Part shown: piece after piece, positions 6,652-14,508 of the stretch
Layout: every line of letters begins with the position of its first letter
Numbering within the stretch: the first letter of the stretch is position 1
NCBI GenBank assembly: GCA_964517075.1
Contig: CAZFAT010000399.1
Coordinates: forward strand, 1 to 23,361
Length of the DNA: 23,361 bases
Direction: 5' to 3'
From: CAZFAT01 sp964517075
GTDB taxonomy: Bacteria; Acidobacteriota; Vicinamibacteria; Vicinamibacterales; SCN-69-37
The notes under the pieces: model-generated
Told to the model about the DNA's origin: nothing
The model's database searches: none
The model's input: only the letters and a program-made list of their open reading frames with translations
Position numbers and translations under genes: made by a program

Positions 6652-7637
6652 CGGCGCTCAGCCGGCGGACGTTCCTGAGCCTGCCCGTGGCAGGTCTCAT
6701 TGGCGCCGCGTGCCGGCGGCAGGGCCCCCCCTTCGTCGAATCCGACTTCGCGGTGCCTGCGCGCTCGTCGGTTGGTCTGTTTCCGGCCGCGGACTACTCG
6801 GTCGACCTCGCGGCCGTGATCAGCCGCGGGCTGGCGGAACTGCAGGTGGACGTCCGCGGCCGATCCGTGCTGCTGAAACCCAACCTCGTGGAATATGAGG
6901 CGGGCCAGGCCATCAATACGCACCCGCGGGTGGTCGCTGGCGCGGCCACGGCCTTGCTCCGCGCCGGCGCTCGTGAAGTCGTTGTCGGCGAGGGACCGGG
7001 TCACCGGCGCGACATCGAGTACCTGCTGACGTCCACCGGCCTCCTCGATCAGCTGACCGATGCGAAGGTGCGGTTCGTCGATCTGAATCACGATGACGTG
7101 CGCGAGGTGCCGCTGCGGAGCTGGTTCACCGGGCTCCGGGCGTTGTCACTGCCGGTCTCGGTGCTGCAATCGGACTTCGTGGTCTCGCTGCCCAAACTGA
7201 AGACGCACCACTGGGCGGGGCTGACGTGCAGCATGAAGAACTTTTTCGGCGTCGTGCCCGGCGCCGTGTACGGATGGCCGAAGAACGTGCTCCACGTCAA
7301 GGGAATTCACGCGTCGATCCTCGATCTGGTGGCGACGGTTCGCCCGGCGCTGACCATTGTCGATGCCATCGTGGGAATGGAAGGCGACGGGCCGATCATG
7401 GGCACGGCCCGGCCGGTCGGCTTCCTGGCGATGGGGCAGGACCTCGCCGCCGTGGACGCCACGTGCGCCCGTGTGATGGGCCTCGATCCCCGGAAGATCG
7501 TCTACCTCGACGCGGCGGGGCACTTCCTCGGGAACATCAATGAGCGCCGCATCGATCAGCGCGGCGAACGGATCGAGCGGTTCCAGACGGATTTCGCCCT
7601 CGTCGAGTCGATGCAGTCGCTCCGCTCGGGTGCATGA
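6648..7637 (+). CDS. DUF362 family protein with twin-arginine signal
   Basis: A 329-residue protein. The N-terminus MTALSRRTFLSL has the Tat motif (S-R-R-x-F-L) followed by a hydrophobic stretch and AAC, so it is probably folded in the cytoplasm and exported, perhaps lipid-anchored (the lipobox is poor). The DUF362 signatures are clear: VLLKPNLVEYE, INTHPRVVAG, GAREVVVGEGPGHRRD, VSLPKLKTHHWAGLT and CSMKNFFGVVPG. Further on come VDAIVGMEGDGP and AAVDATCARVMGLD. Some family members carry a ferredoxin-like [4Fe-4S] domain; none is visible here. The biochemical role of DUF362 is not established. A Tat signal usually marks a cofactor-bearing or pre-folded protein, and only two or three isolated cysteines are present. 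The start is fixed by the 4-bp overlap with the upstream gene. Confidence 0.88.
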   Translation: MTALSRRTFLSLPVAGLIGAACRRQGPPFVESDFAVPARSSVGLFPAADYSVDLAAVISRGLAELQVDVRGRSVLLKPNLVEYEAGQAINTHPRVVAGAATALLRAGAREVVVGEGPGHRRDIEYLLTSTGLLDQLTDAKVRFVDLNHDDVREVPLRSWFTGLRALSLPVSVLQSDFVVSLPKLKTHHWAGLTCSMKNFFGVVPGAVYGWPKNVLHVKGIHASILDLVATVRPALTIVDAIVGMEGDGPIMGTARPVGFLAMGQDLAAVDATCARVMGLDPRKIVYLDAAGHFLGNINERRIDQRGERIERFQTDFALVESMQSLRSGA

Positions 7638-7656
7638 CGACGGCCGCGCTCTCCGC

Positions 7657-9705
7657 ATGACAGCGTTCCACCTCGCGATTTTCACCAGCGCGTTCCTGCT
7701 GTTTCTCGTTCAGCCGCTGATTGCGAAGCAGATCCTCCCATGGTTTGGAGGCGCGCCGTCGGTCTGGAGCACGTGTCTTGTCTTCTTCCAGCTCGCGCTG
7801 GTCGCCGGCTACGGGTACGCGCATCTGAGTCGCCGGCTCGGGACCCGCCGGCAGGTCTGGCTCCACCTCGCGCTCGTGGTGGCCGGCCTCACCCTGCTGC
7901 CGATTGCTCCCTCCGCCGCCTTCAAGCCGGCCGCGACCGATGATCCCTCGCTGCGGGTGTTTCTGCTGCTGTCCACCAGCGTGGGTGTCCCGTACGTGCT
8001 CCTCGCCGCCACGGCGCCGCTGCTGCAGGACTGGTACGCCCGCGCCCGCCCGGGGCACAGCCCCTACCCCCTCTATGCCCTGTCAAATGCCGGATCGCTC
8101 CTCGCCCTGTTGAGCTTTCCAGTGGCCTTCGAGCGCTTTCTCGACGGCCGGATGCAGGCGGCCCTGTGGTCGGCGGGCTTCGTGCTGTTTGCCGCGGCCT
8201 GCGCCTGGTGCGGCCGGATGGCGATTCGCGCGGTTCCAGCGACGACACCAGCCGGCGCGGCGATCCCGGAGTCCCCGGTTCGCCGGCTGGCGTCCGTCGA
8301 CGTCCTGTTGTGGTTCTCCCTCTCCGCCTGCGGGACGGGCCTGTTGCTGGCGGTCACCAACCAACTGTGCCAGGAGGTCGCAACGGTCCCGCTGCTCTGG
8401 GTGCTGCCGCTCATGGTGTACCTGGTGAGTTTCATTCTCGCGTTTGCCGGCCTGTACGCACGCCGCCTGTGGCTGCCGCTCTTTGCGGTGTTCGTCGGGG
8501 TGTGCACGTACGTGCTGGCACGGGCGGGCTATGTGAGCCTCCCGGCGCAGGGCGCATCGCTCCTGATCCTGCTGGCCGCCGGCTGCATGGTCTGCCACGG
8601 CGAGCTGGCGCGCCTGAAGCCCGGCGTCAGTCATCTGACCGGTTTCTATCTGGCCTTGTCGATTGGCGGCAGCGCCGGCGGCATTTTCGTGGCGCTCGCC
8701 GCGCCGCGGCTGTTCCAGTTCTACGCGGAGCTGCCCTTTTTCGTTCTGTTCACGCTTGGCCTGCTGGCGGCCGTCGTCTTTCGCGATCGCGCCGTGCGTG
8801 AGTCCCTCCGGCCGCCGCTCTTTCTCTGGGCCGTGCCGCTGGCCGTGTTCCTCGTGACCATGATCGGCGCCCTGCAGCAGGTGGGCGCCACCCCAGGGAC
8901 GATCGCCATTGAGCGGAACTTCTACGGCGTCCTCCGGGTCGCGGACAGTCCGGCGGATCAGCCCCCGCGCCTGCGCCGCCTCTTTCACGGCCGAGTCCTT
9001 CACGGCGCGCAGTTTCTCGATCCGGACCGCCGCGAGGATCTGACGATCGACTTCGCGCACGGCAGCGGCATCGCCCTGACGTTTGCGGAACATCCTCGCC
9101 GCGTCGCGGGTCAGCCGATCAAAGTTGGGGTCGTCGGTCTGGGCGCGGGAACGATTGCCGCGTTCGGCCGCGCCGGAGACACGATGCGATTCTTCGAGCT
9201 GAACCCGACCGTCATCGAGTTCGCCCGGGAGCATTTCACGTTTCTCCGCGACTCACCGGCGGCGGTCGATGTCGTGGCCGGTGACGCGCGGCTCTCGCTG
9301 GAAACGGAAATGGCCACGCCCGCGCATCGGCACACCTACGACCTGCTGGTCGTCGACGCGTTCGCCGGTGCGGCCATCCCCGTCCACCTGCTGACGCGCG
9401 AGAGCATGGCGCTCTACCAGCAAGCCCTCACGCCGGACGGCGTGCTGGCCGTGCACGTGTCGAATCAGCACCTCGATCTCACGGGCGTGGTCCGCGGGAC
9501 GGCCCGCGAGCTCGGCATGGCCGTGGCGCACGTGACGCGCGCACCCGACGCACGCGTCAGCGCCACCAGCAGCGAATGGATGGTGGCGAGCCGCCAGACG
9601 ACCTTCATCGAACGCGTGCGGGCCCTCGCCCCCGCCGCGTCAGCGGCGACGCCCGCCGTCGTCTGGACGGACGCCTTCAGCAGCCTGACCAGCGTGCTGC
9701 GGTAG
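7657..9705 (+). CDS. Fused membrane transporter-like / spermidine-synthase-like protein
   Basis: A 682-residue fusion. Residues 1-405 form about ten to twelve membrane helices (opening FTSAFLLFLVQPLIAKQILP, then GGAPSVWSTC), as in the bacterial fused MFS/spermidine synthase family. From about 415 a cytoplasmic domain begins (ERNFYGVLRV) with the SAM-type Rossmann motifs GLGAGT (494-499), FELNP (513-517), GDAR (542-545) and VDAFAGAAIPVHLLT (566-580). True spermidine synthases have a different catalytic Asp context, so polyamine synthesis is doubtful; the actual reaction is unknown. The ATG at 7657 was chosen because it directly starts the membrane domain; the frame is open further upstream inside the DUF362 gene. 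It follows the DUF362 gene by 19 bp. Its last 66 bp run antisense to the end of the next gene on the opposite strand. Confidence 0.87.
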   Translation: MTAFHLAIFTSAFLLFLVQPLIAKQILPWFGGAPSVWSTCLVFFQLALVAGYGYAHLSRRLGTRRQVWLHLALVVAGLTLLPIAPSAAFKPAATDDPSLRVFLLLSTSVGVPYVLLAATAPLLQDWYARARPGHSPYPLYALSNAGSLLALLSFPVAFERFLDGRMQAALWSAGFVLFAAACAWCGRMAIRAVPATTPAGAAIPESPVRRLASVDVLLWFSLSACGTGLLLAVTNQLCQEVATVPLLWVLPLMVYLVSFILAFAGLYARRLWLPLFAVFVGVCTYVLARAGYVSLPAQGASLLILLAAGCMVCHGELARLKPGVSHLTGFYLALSIGGSAGGIFVALAAPRLFQFYAELPFFVLFTLGLLAAVVFRDRAVRESLRPPLFLWAVPLAVFLVTMIGALQQVGATPGTIAIERNFYGVLRVADSPADQPPRLRRLFHGRVLHGAQFLDPDRREDLTIDFAHGSGIALTFAEHPRRVAGQPIKVGVVGLGAGTIAAFGRAGDTMRFFELNPTVIEFAREHFTFLRDSPAAVDVVAGDARLSLETEMATPAHRHTYDLLVVDAFAGAAIPVHLLTRESMALYQQALTPDGVLAVHVSNQHLDLTGVVRGTARELGMAVAHVTRAPDARVSATSSEWMVASRQTTFIERVRALAPAASAATPAVVWTDAFSSLTSVLR

Positions 9706-11175
9706 CCGGCGGACTCCGCTCACGCACGCGACGACGCCGGTCGCGACCAGCACGCACCAGGGCAGGACGCGGTTGACCCCCCGAAGGCCGACGAAATCCC
9801 CCCAGTTCCACGCCGCCATGCGGCCCCACGCCGAGACATCCGGATCGAGCCCCTGCAGCCGGATGGGCAGGACGTGCGGGTGGAGACGGCCATCGAGGAA
9901 ACCGGGCAGCACTTCACCAAACAGCGGATTGAGGGCTTCCTCCCTGACGAGCGGGCTGACCGCGGCAATCGCCAGCATGTTGAGCAGCGAGGGCGCGGCG
10001 GCCACGGCGAGCACCGCGAGGCCCGCGCGGTCGGCCGGCAGTTCGCGCAGGGCCAGCGCGACGAGCGGCACGACGACAATCAAGTACCGCGCCGCGATCG
10101 TGGCACCGCCGTGCCAGCCGTTGAACGTGGAGACCCATAGCAGCGTTGCGAAGGCACTGCCCAGGCACAGCCAGAAGAGTGGGTCGGACGGCGCCCGGCG
10201 TCGCCAGGCGACGAAGCCCGCGATCGCCACCAGCAGGAGCGGCATTTGCAGGAACAGCCCGCGATACGGGCCAACCGTCAGTTGGAACAGCGCGACGCCG
10301 GACGGCCATCCGAACAGCCCGAGCGCGCGCTGATCGTCGACGAACATCGGGTTCGTGCCTTCGGTGGGCAGGTGGAAGGGACTGCCGAAGCAGTACCAGA
10401 GGTAGAGGCCGAGCACCAGCGCGGGACCGCTGCCGCCCAGGACGAACGGCCAGATCGATCGGCGCGTCCGGAGCGCGATGACAATTCCCAGCCCGGCCAG
10501 GATCGGCAGCACCAGGAAGTCAGACATCACCGCCATCCCGCTGCACAGACCTGCCAGGACGAATCGGCGCGCGTCGAATGCCGCGATGGCGAACATCACG
10601 AACGCGGCGGCAGTCGTATGTCCCCAGAGCTGCGTGGCATAGGGGAACAGCGCCGTGCCGAAGAACGTCAGCAACGCGAGGCGCGTGCCGGCCACGGGAC
10701 CAGCCCGCTGCGCCAACAGACGCGACCACGCCATCATGGCCAGCGCGATCGGCAGCACCGAGACCCAGAGGTTGATGAGGTACGCGTTGACGTGGTGCAG
10801 CGCCGGCCGGCTCAGATCGACGCCGGCGACCCGCTCGAGGTGGTACAGCGGCAGGTAGACCAGCGTTCCCAGCAACAGCGTGCCCGGGGCCTTGTTGGCG
10901 TAGTAGTGGTCGCCCACGCGGGTCCAGTCGCCGGTGTTGATGCCGCCGACCGGATCGGGGAGAAACGGATCGAGTCGAAAGGTCCAGCGGTGCGGTCCGG
11001 GCTCGACGAAGGTGAAGATTGCATCGAGCCGGGCGTTCTGATTCCACGAAGCCCCGCCATAGAAGTACGCGGCTCCCACGAAGACCACGAGCGCCAGCCA
11101 GACATCCGCTGCCAGCGGCCCACTGACGCGGCCCCCGGGCGACGAGGACGCGCGCGTGCCGGCGGAGGACACCAT
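9640..11175 (-). CDS. Polytopic membrane protein, possibly GT-C-like
   Basis: A 511-residue protein with about ten to twelve hydrophobic segments. The first helix (about residues 22-40) is followed by a long extracytoplasmic loop with the acidic/aromatic string LDAIFTFVEPGPHRWTFRLD, and then TGDWTRVGDHYYANKAPGT. An early large loop with Asp and His residues followed by a helix bundle is the layout of GT-C transferases, and FPYATQLWGHTTAAAF and TFNGWHGGATIAARYLIV are typical of uncharacterised members. I cannot assign a donor or acceptor. The start at 11175 is the first ATG in frame and lacks a clear ribosome-binding site. The C-terminal tail is polar and overlaps the end of the convergent fused synthase gene by 66 bp. 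It is the only minus-strand gene right of 749. Confidence 0.78.
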   Translation of the reverse strand: MVSSAGTRASSSPGGRVSGPLAADVWLALVVFVGAAYFYGGASWNQNARLDAIFTFVEPGPHRWTFRLDPFLPDPVGGINTGDWTRVGDHYYANKAPGTLLLGTLVYLPLYHLERVAGVDLSRPALHHVNAYLINLWVSVLPIALAMMAWSRLLAQRAGPVAGTRLALLTFFGTALFPYATQLWGHTTAAAFVMFAIAAFDARRFVLAGLCSGMAVMSDFLVLPILAGLGIVIALRTRRSIWPFVLGGSGPALVLGLYLWYCFGSPFHLPTEGTNPMFVDDQRALGLFGWPSGVALFQLTVGPYRGLFLQMPLLLVAIAGFVAWRRRAPSDPLFWLCLGSAFATLLWVSTFNGWHGGATIAARYLIVVVPLVALALRELPADRAGLAVLAVAAAPSLLNMLAIAAVSPLVREEALNPLFGEVLPGFLDGRLHPHVLPIRLQGLDPDVSAWGRMAAWNWGDFVGLRGVNRVLPWCVLVATGVVACVSGVRRLPQHAGQAAEGVRPDDGGRRR

Positions 11176-11290
11176 TGCACGGTGAGGATACTGCCTGGAT
11201 TCATCGAGAGCGTCGGAAGCCGCTGCCCGACCCGTCGGCTCCCGTGAAGAAGCGGGCAGGTCCGGGCAGGGAACCAGAACGGCCTTCCGC

Positions 11291-11296
11291 TAGAAT
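11291..11296 (+). promoter_or_regulatory. Candidate -10 box (TAGAAT) giving a nearly leaderless transcript
   Basis: TAGAAT matches the bacterial -10 consensus at five of six positions. It ends seven nt before the GTG at 11304, so transcription would start at or next to the start codon. No ribosome-binding site is seen before this GTG, which fits leaderless translation. No TTGACA-like -35 box is visible at the expected spacing. Confidence 0.4.
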
Positions 11297-11303
11297 CGCC
11301 CGC

Positions 11304-12767
11304 GTGACCGCGCCGCTGAGCGACGACGCGTTCGTGAGGCGGGCGCCGGCCGTCGGCGCCGTCGCCGTGCTGCTCGCACTCGCTACACTGACGACGGCCG
11401 ATTCCGATCTCTGGGGCCACCTCCGGTTTGGCCTCGACATGATCGAGACGCGCAGCCTGCCGTCGATCGATCCCTACTCGTTCACGCAGGATCTGCCCTG
11501 GATCAACCACGAGTGGCTGAGCGAGCTGGTCATGGGCGTGGCCTGGATGATCGGCGGCACCGCCGGGCTGACCCTGCTGAAAGGTGCCCTGGTGGCAGTG
11601 GCCCTGCTGGTGGTGTGGAAGGCCATCGGCCGCGTCAGCCTGGGCGCGCGGTTCGTCATCTTCGCCGCCGTCGCCGCCTCAACGGCGCCGGTGGCGCGGA
11701 CACTCCGCCCGCAGCTCTGGACGCTGCTGTGTCTGGCGGTCCTGTGCCACGTACTGGTCGAACGACGGGCCCGCTACTGGTTGCCCCCGATGTTTGCGCT
11801 CTGGGCCAACATGCACGGCGGGTGGGTCGTCGGCCTCGGGGTGCTCGCCGCCTGGACCGCGGCTGAGACCGTCGTCTCGCGTCGGCTCGATGTTGGCGCG
11901 ATCGTCGTGGTCGTCGCGAGTCCGATCGCCACTCTCCTGACGCCCTACGGGTGGCGGCTCTGGGCGTTTCTGGCCGGCACGGTGCGCATGGGCCGCGACA
12001 TCACGGAATGGCAGCCCCTCTGGAACGTGCCGCCGCTCGATGTTCTGCCGTGGCTTGTGGCAGTGGTGACGGCAGCGTGGCTCGTCTGGCGCAGCCCGCG
12101 CGACCTGTGGCCGAGGGTTACCGTCGTCGTCATGCTCGCGTACGCGTCGGCGCGCGTGGTCAGAATTGTGCCGCTCTTCGTCGCGTGCGCGGCCATCCTG
12201 CTGGCCGACGCGATGGCAGTTCGCTGGCCGCGGCCGGCCGGCCAACCGCTGATGGATCGGTCGCGACACGACCGTCTGGCCGCGGCCGTGATCGCGATCG
12301 TGACCCTTTCGGGCGCCCTCTGGGTCGCCATGACGTCGCTGCGGTGCGTTGGCGTGGAGACACCGCGCGCGGCCGACAGTGAGGCGATGCGCGTGCTGCG
12401 CGGCGCACCCCCTGGCCGCGTCGTGACCTTTTTCGACTGGGGCGAGTACGCGATCTGGCACATCGGACCCGCCGTGCGTGTGTCGATGGACGGCCGCCGC
12501 GAGACGGTCTACAGCGAGACGCGGCTCGAGGAGCACGCGGCCATTCTCGACGGACGTCCCGATGGTTTGGCCACCCTGGCAGCCTGGAGGCCGGAGTACG
12601 TCTGGCTGCCCGCCACGAGCGCGCGCACGCGCGAGTGGCTCGTCGTGCAGGGCTATCGCATCGAACACGCCAGCGACCGGTCGTTCGTGGCCGTCCGCCC
12701 TGATCTGCCGCCAGTGACTCCCGCGCCCGCAGCCCCTCCGTCAGTGACCGCCTGCTTTCCGGGATGA
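11304..12767 (+). CDS. GT-C-like membrane protein, first of a tandem paralogous pair
   Basis: A 487-residue polytopic protein. The GTG start at 11304 is preferred over an upstream ATG (11175): from this GTG the first 80 residues align without gaps to the downstream paralogue, and the added N-terminus would be a basic non-conserved stretch. After the first helix comes the signature DSDLWGHLRFG (residues 33-43), then IDPYSFTQ, PWINHEWLSEL. This early acidic/His loop matches GT-C-fold membrane proteins of unknown function that share a D-x-W-x-H...DPxSxT...HEWL pattern. About eleven hydrophobic segments follow. The soluble C-terminal part includes VVTFFDWGEYAIWHIGP and VSMDGRRETVY. The stop overlaps the next start (ATGA at 12764). 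Likely envelope-facing, possibly a glycosyltransferase; enzyme activity is unproven. Confidence 0.8.
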   Translation: MTAPLSDDAFVRRAPAVGAVAVLLALATLTTADSDLWGHLRFGLDMIETRSLPSIDPYSFTQDLPWINHEWLSELVMGVAWMIGGTAGLTLLKGALVAVALLVVWKAIGRVSLGARFVIFAAVAASTAPVARTLRPQLWTLLCLAVLCHVLVERRARYWLPPMFALWANMHGGWVVGLGVLAAWTAAETVVSRRLDVGAIVVVVASPIATLLTPYGWRLWAFLAGTVRMGRDITEWQPLWNVPPLDVLPWLVAVVTAAWLVWRSPRDLWPRVTVVVMLAYASARVVRIVPLFVACAAILLADAMAVRWPRPAGQPLMDRSRHDRLAAAVIAIVTLSGALWVAMTSLRCVGVETPRAADSEAMRVLRGAPPGRVVTFFDWGEYAIWHIGPAVRVSMDGRRETVYSETRLEEHAAILDGRPDGLATLAAWRPEYVWLPATSARTREWLVVQGYRIEHASDRSFVAVRPDLPPVTPAPAAPPSVTACFPG

Positions 12768-14221
12768 GCGCGCAACCTCCGCGTGAACTGGCGGCCTCGC
12801 GGCTCGGCGTGATCGCGCTGGCGATGTTGGCCTTCGCCCTGGCTCTGGTCACGCGCGCCGACGCCGACCTCTGGGGCCACCTTCGCTTCGGCCTGGACTT
12901 GCTGGACACTCGCCAGCTCACATCCGTGGATCCCTATTCGTTCACCCAGGACAAGCCTTGGACCAATCACGAGTGGCTGAGCGAATTGCAGATGGCGTGG
13001 GCGTACCGGGCGGGTGGAACAACGGGCCTGCTCCTGCTGAAGGCCTTGCTGACATGGGGCCCGTTTGCCCTTGCCTGGCGGGCGCTCCGCGGCTCCGCGC
13101 TGAGGGCGCGTCTGGCCGCCATGGTCCTGCTCGTCATGGGCACCATTCACATGACGTCGTCGGTTCGACCGCAGATCTGGACCTTTGTGAGTCTCACGCT
13201 GCTCTGTCTCTCGCTAACGACGTCACGCCCGGTCCTGAGGTGGTCGCTGCCGCTCCTGTTCATCGTCTGGGTCAACTGTCATGGCGGGTGGATCGTCGGC
13301 CTCGGTGTGCTCGGGGTCTGGGCGACCGCGAAGGTCTGGCAGTCTCCGGAGGGGTGGCGGCACTGGGGGAGTGTGACTGCCGCATGTGTAGCGGCGACGG
13401 TCGTGAACCCGTACGGCTTCGAGCTATGGGCGTTCATTGCCACGACGGTGCGCCTGACGCGCTCCATCGATGAGTGGCAGTCGCTCTGGCACACGCCGGT
13501 GCTCAACTGGTTCCCGTGGGTCGTAGCGATGAGCGGGATCATCTGGATGTGGCGCCGAAGGACGCCAGATCGGCTGCCGATTGGCCTGACGCTGGCGATG
13601 CTCGGGTACGCCGCAGCCCGAGTGCTGCGCATCGAGTCGCTGTTCGTGCTGGCTGCCGTGCTGCTCCTGGCGCCCGCGCTGGCCGCTCGGTGGCCGCGTC
13701 AGCCCTTGGCGATCCCGCGGGGCCTCTCCACCGGGCTTGCCATCGCTTTGCTGCTGGCCGCGATCCCCGCCTCCTTCTGGATCAGCCGGCGTGCTCTCGC
13801 GTGCGTGCCGATCGTCGGCTCCTGGACGCCGGACCTGGAGGCCATGGCCGCGCTGAAACAGGCCGGTCCGGGTCGGATCGTCACGCCGTTCAACTGGGGT
13901 CAGTACGCCATCTGGCACCTTGGCCCCCGGCTCCGTGTCTCGATGGACGGCAGGCGGGAGACGGTCTATACGGACAACCGGCTTCGCGAGCACGACGCCA
14001 TTCTGGCCGCCGACCTGGCGGGGCTGACCGCCCTTGACCAGTGGCAGGCCGACTACGTCTGGCTGCCGGCGGCAAGTGAGAAGACGGCAGCGTGGCTGGC
14101 GGATCGCGGCTATCGCCTGGAGGTGGAGACACACCGGTCCCGCGTGGCCGTACGGGGCGATCTCCCGAGGCTGCCGGCCGTCGAGTCGAGCGTCAGGGTT
14201 CGCCCCTGTTTCCCGGGGTGA
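12764..14221 (+). CDS. GT-C-like membrane protein, second of a tandem paralogous pair
   Basis: A 485-residue paralogue of the preceding gene, nearly the same length and colinear throughout. It has DADLWGHLRFG (33-43), VDPYSFTQ, PWTNHEWLSEL and NCHGGWIVGLGVLG. Then follow the C-terminal IVTPFNWGQYAIWHLGP and VSMDGRRETVYTDNRL, and both proteins end in CFPG. By eye roughly half the residues are identical, highest in the first loop (about 33 of 45) and the C-terminal Asp-Gly-Arg-Arg segment. This is a tandem duplication with divergence, coupled by ATGA. The early loop carries the Asp, His and Glu residues expected of a GT-C active site (inference). It is the last gene before the 412-nt leader of the Tad pilus operon, so a role in modifying surface structures such as pilins is possible but unsupported beyond position. 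Confidence 0.8.
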   Translation: MSAQPPRELAASRLGVIALAMLAFALALVTRADADLWGHLRFGLDLLDTRQLTSVDPYSFTQDKPWTNHEWLSELQMAWAYRAGGTTGLLLLKALLTWGPFALAWRALRGSALRARLAAMVLLVMGTIHMTSSVRPQIWTFVSLTLLCLSLTTSRPVLRWSLPLLFIVWVNCHGGWIVGLGVLGVWATAKVWQSPEGWRHWGSVTAACVAATVVNPYGFELWAFIATTVRLTRSIDEWQSLWHTPVLNWFPWVVAMSGIIWMWRRRTPDRLPIGLTLAMLGYAAARVLRIESLFVLAAVLLLAPALAARWPRQPLAIPRGLSTGLAIALLLAAIPASFWISRRALACVPIVGSWTPDLEAMAALKQAGPGRIVTPFNWGQYAIWHLGPRLRVSMDGRRETVYTDNRLREHDAILAADLAGLTALDQWQADYVWLPAASEKTAAWLADRGYRLEVETHRSRVAVRGDLPRLPAVESSVRVRPCFPG

Positions 14222-14409
14222 ACCGGCTGGCGATGTCCCCCGTCTGGCGGCTGCCGTGACGCCGACCCGCCGATCTCACAATCCGCGTTCTGGTGCATGT
14301 TTGTCTGCCCTGCGGCAGACTGAAGTGCCCGCTCGCGGCGTTCAGTCCGGTTCCAGGCCGATGCTGGGGCGTGGCCTTAGTGGCCGGGTGCGGTACGAAA
14401 GCTGCTATT

Positions 14410-14442
14410 GGGGAGCCTGCGTCTTTGGAGACGCGGTTCCCC
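14410..14442 (+). ncRNA. Long leader hairpin (candidate regulatory RNA element)
   Basis: GGGGAGCC (14410-14417) pairs with GGTTCCCC (14435-14442), with one G-U. After a bulged T, GCGTCT (14419-14424) pairs with AGACGC (14429-14434) around the loop TTGG. This gives 14 pairs interrupted only by the single bulge. Such a stem is unlikely by chance in a non-coding stretch. It lies about 190 nt upstream of the flp1 start and is immediately followed by GGCCTGGGC. What it binds or regulates is unknown. Confidence 0.45.
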
Positions 14443-14452
14443 GGCCTGGGCG

Positions 14453-14508
14453 TCAGTGCACAGCAGTGCATGCTGTGGTGTCATCCTGCCGCGGAACTCA
14501 GTGCACAG
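14453..14508. repeat. Direct repeat TCAGTGCACAG with a third partial copy
   Basis: TCAGTGCACAG occurs exactly at 14453-14463 and 14498-14508 (45 nt apart). CAGTGCA also occurs at 14464-14470, and an inverted copy, TGCACTG, lies at 14583-14589. GTGCAC is itself palindromic. These could be binding sites for a regulator of the pilus operon, or alternative pairing arms of the leader RNA. Confidence 0.4.

Noticed and set aside
10246..11247. 333-codon plus-strand open frame
   Set aside because: It is antisense to the minus-strand membrane protein, and the Arg/Gln/Glu-rich translation is typical of GC-rich shadow frames.
11175..11303. Upstream ATG extending the first GT-C-like gene by 43 codons
   Set aside because: The extra peptide is basic and not hydrophobic, and the downstream paralogue aligns gap-free from the GTG at 11304.
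14340..14460. c-di-GMP-I (GEMM) riboswitch
   Set aside because: A CGAAAG loop is present, but the conserved GCAAACC and GGGACGCAAAGCC strings are absent.
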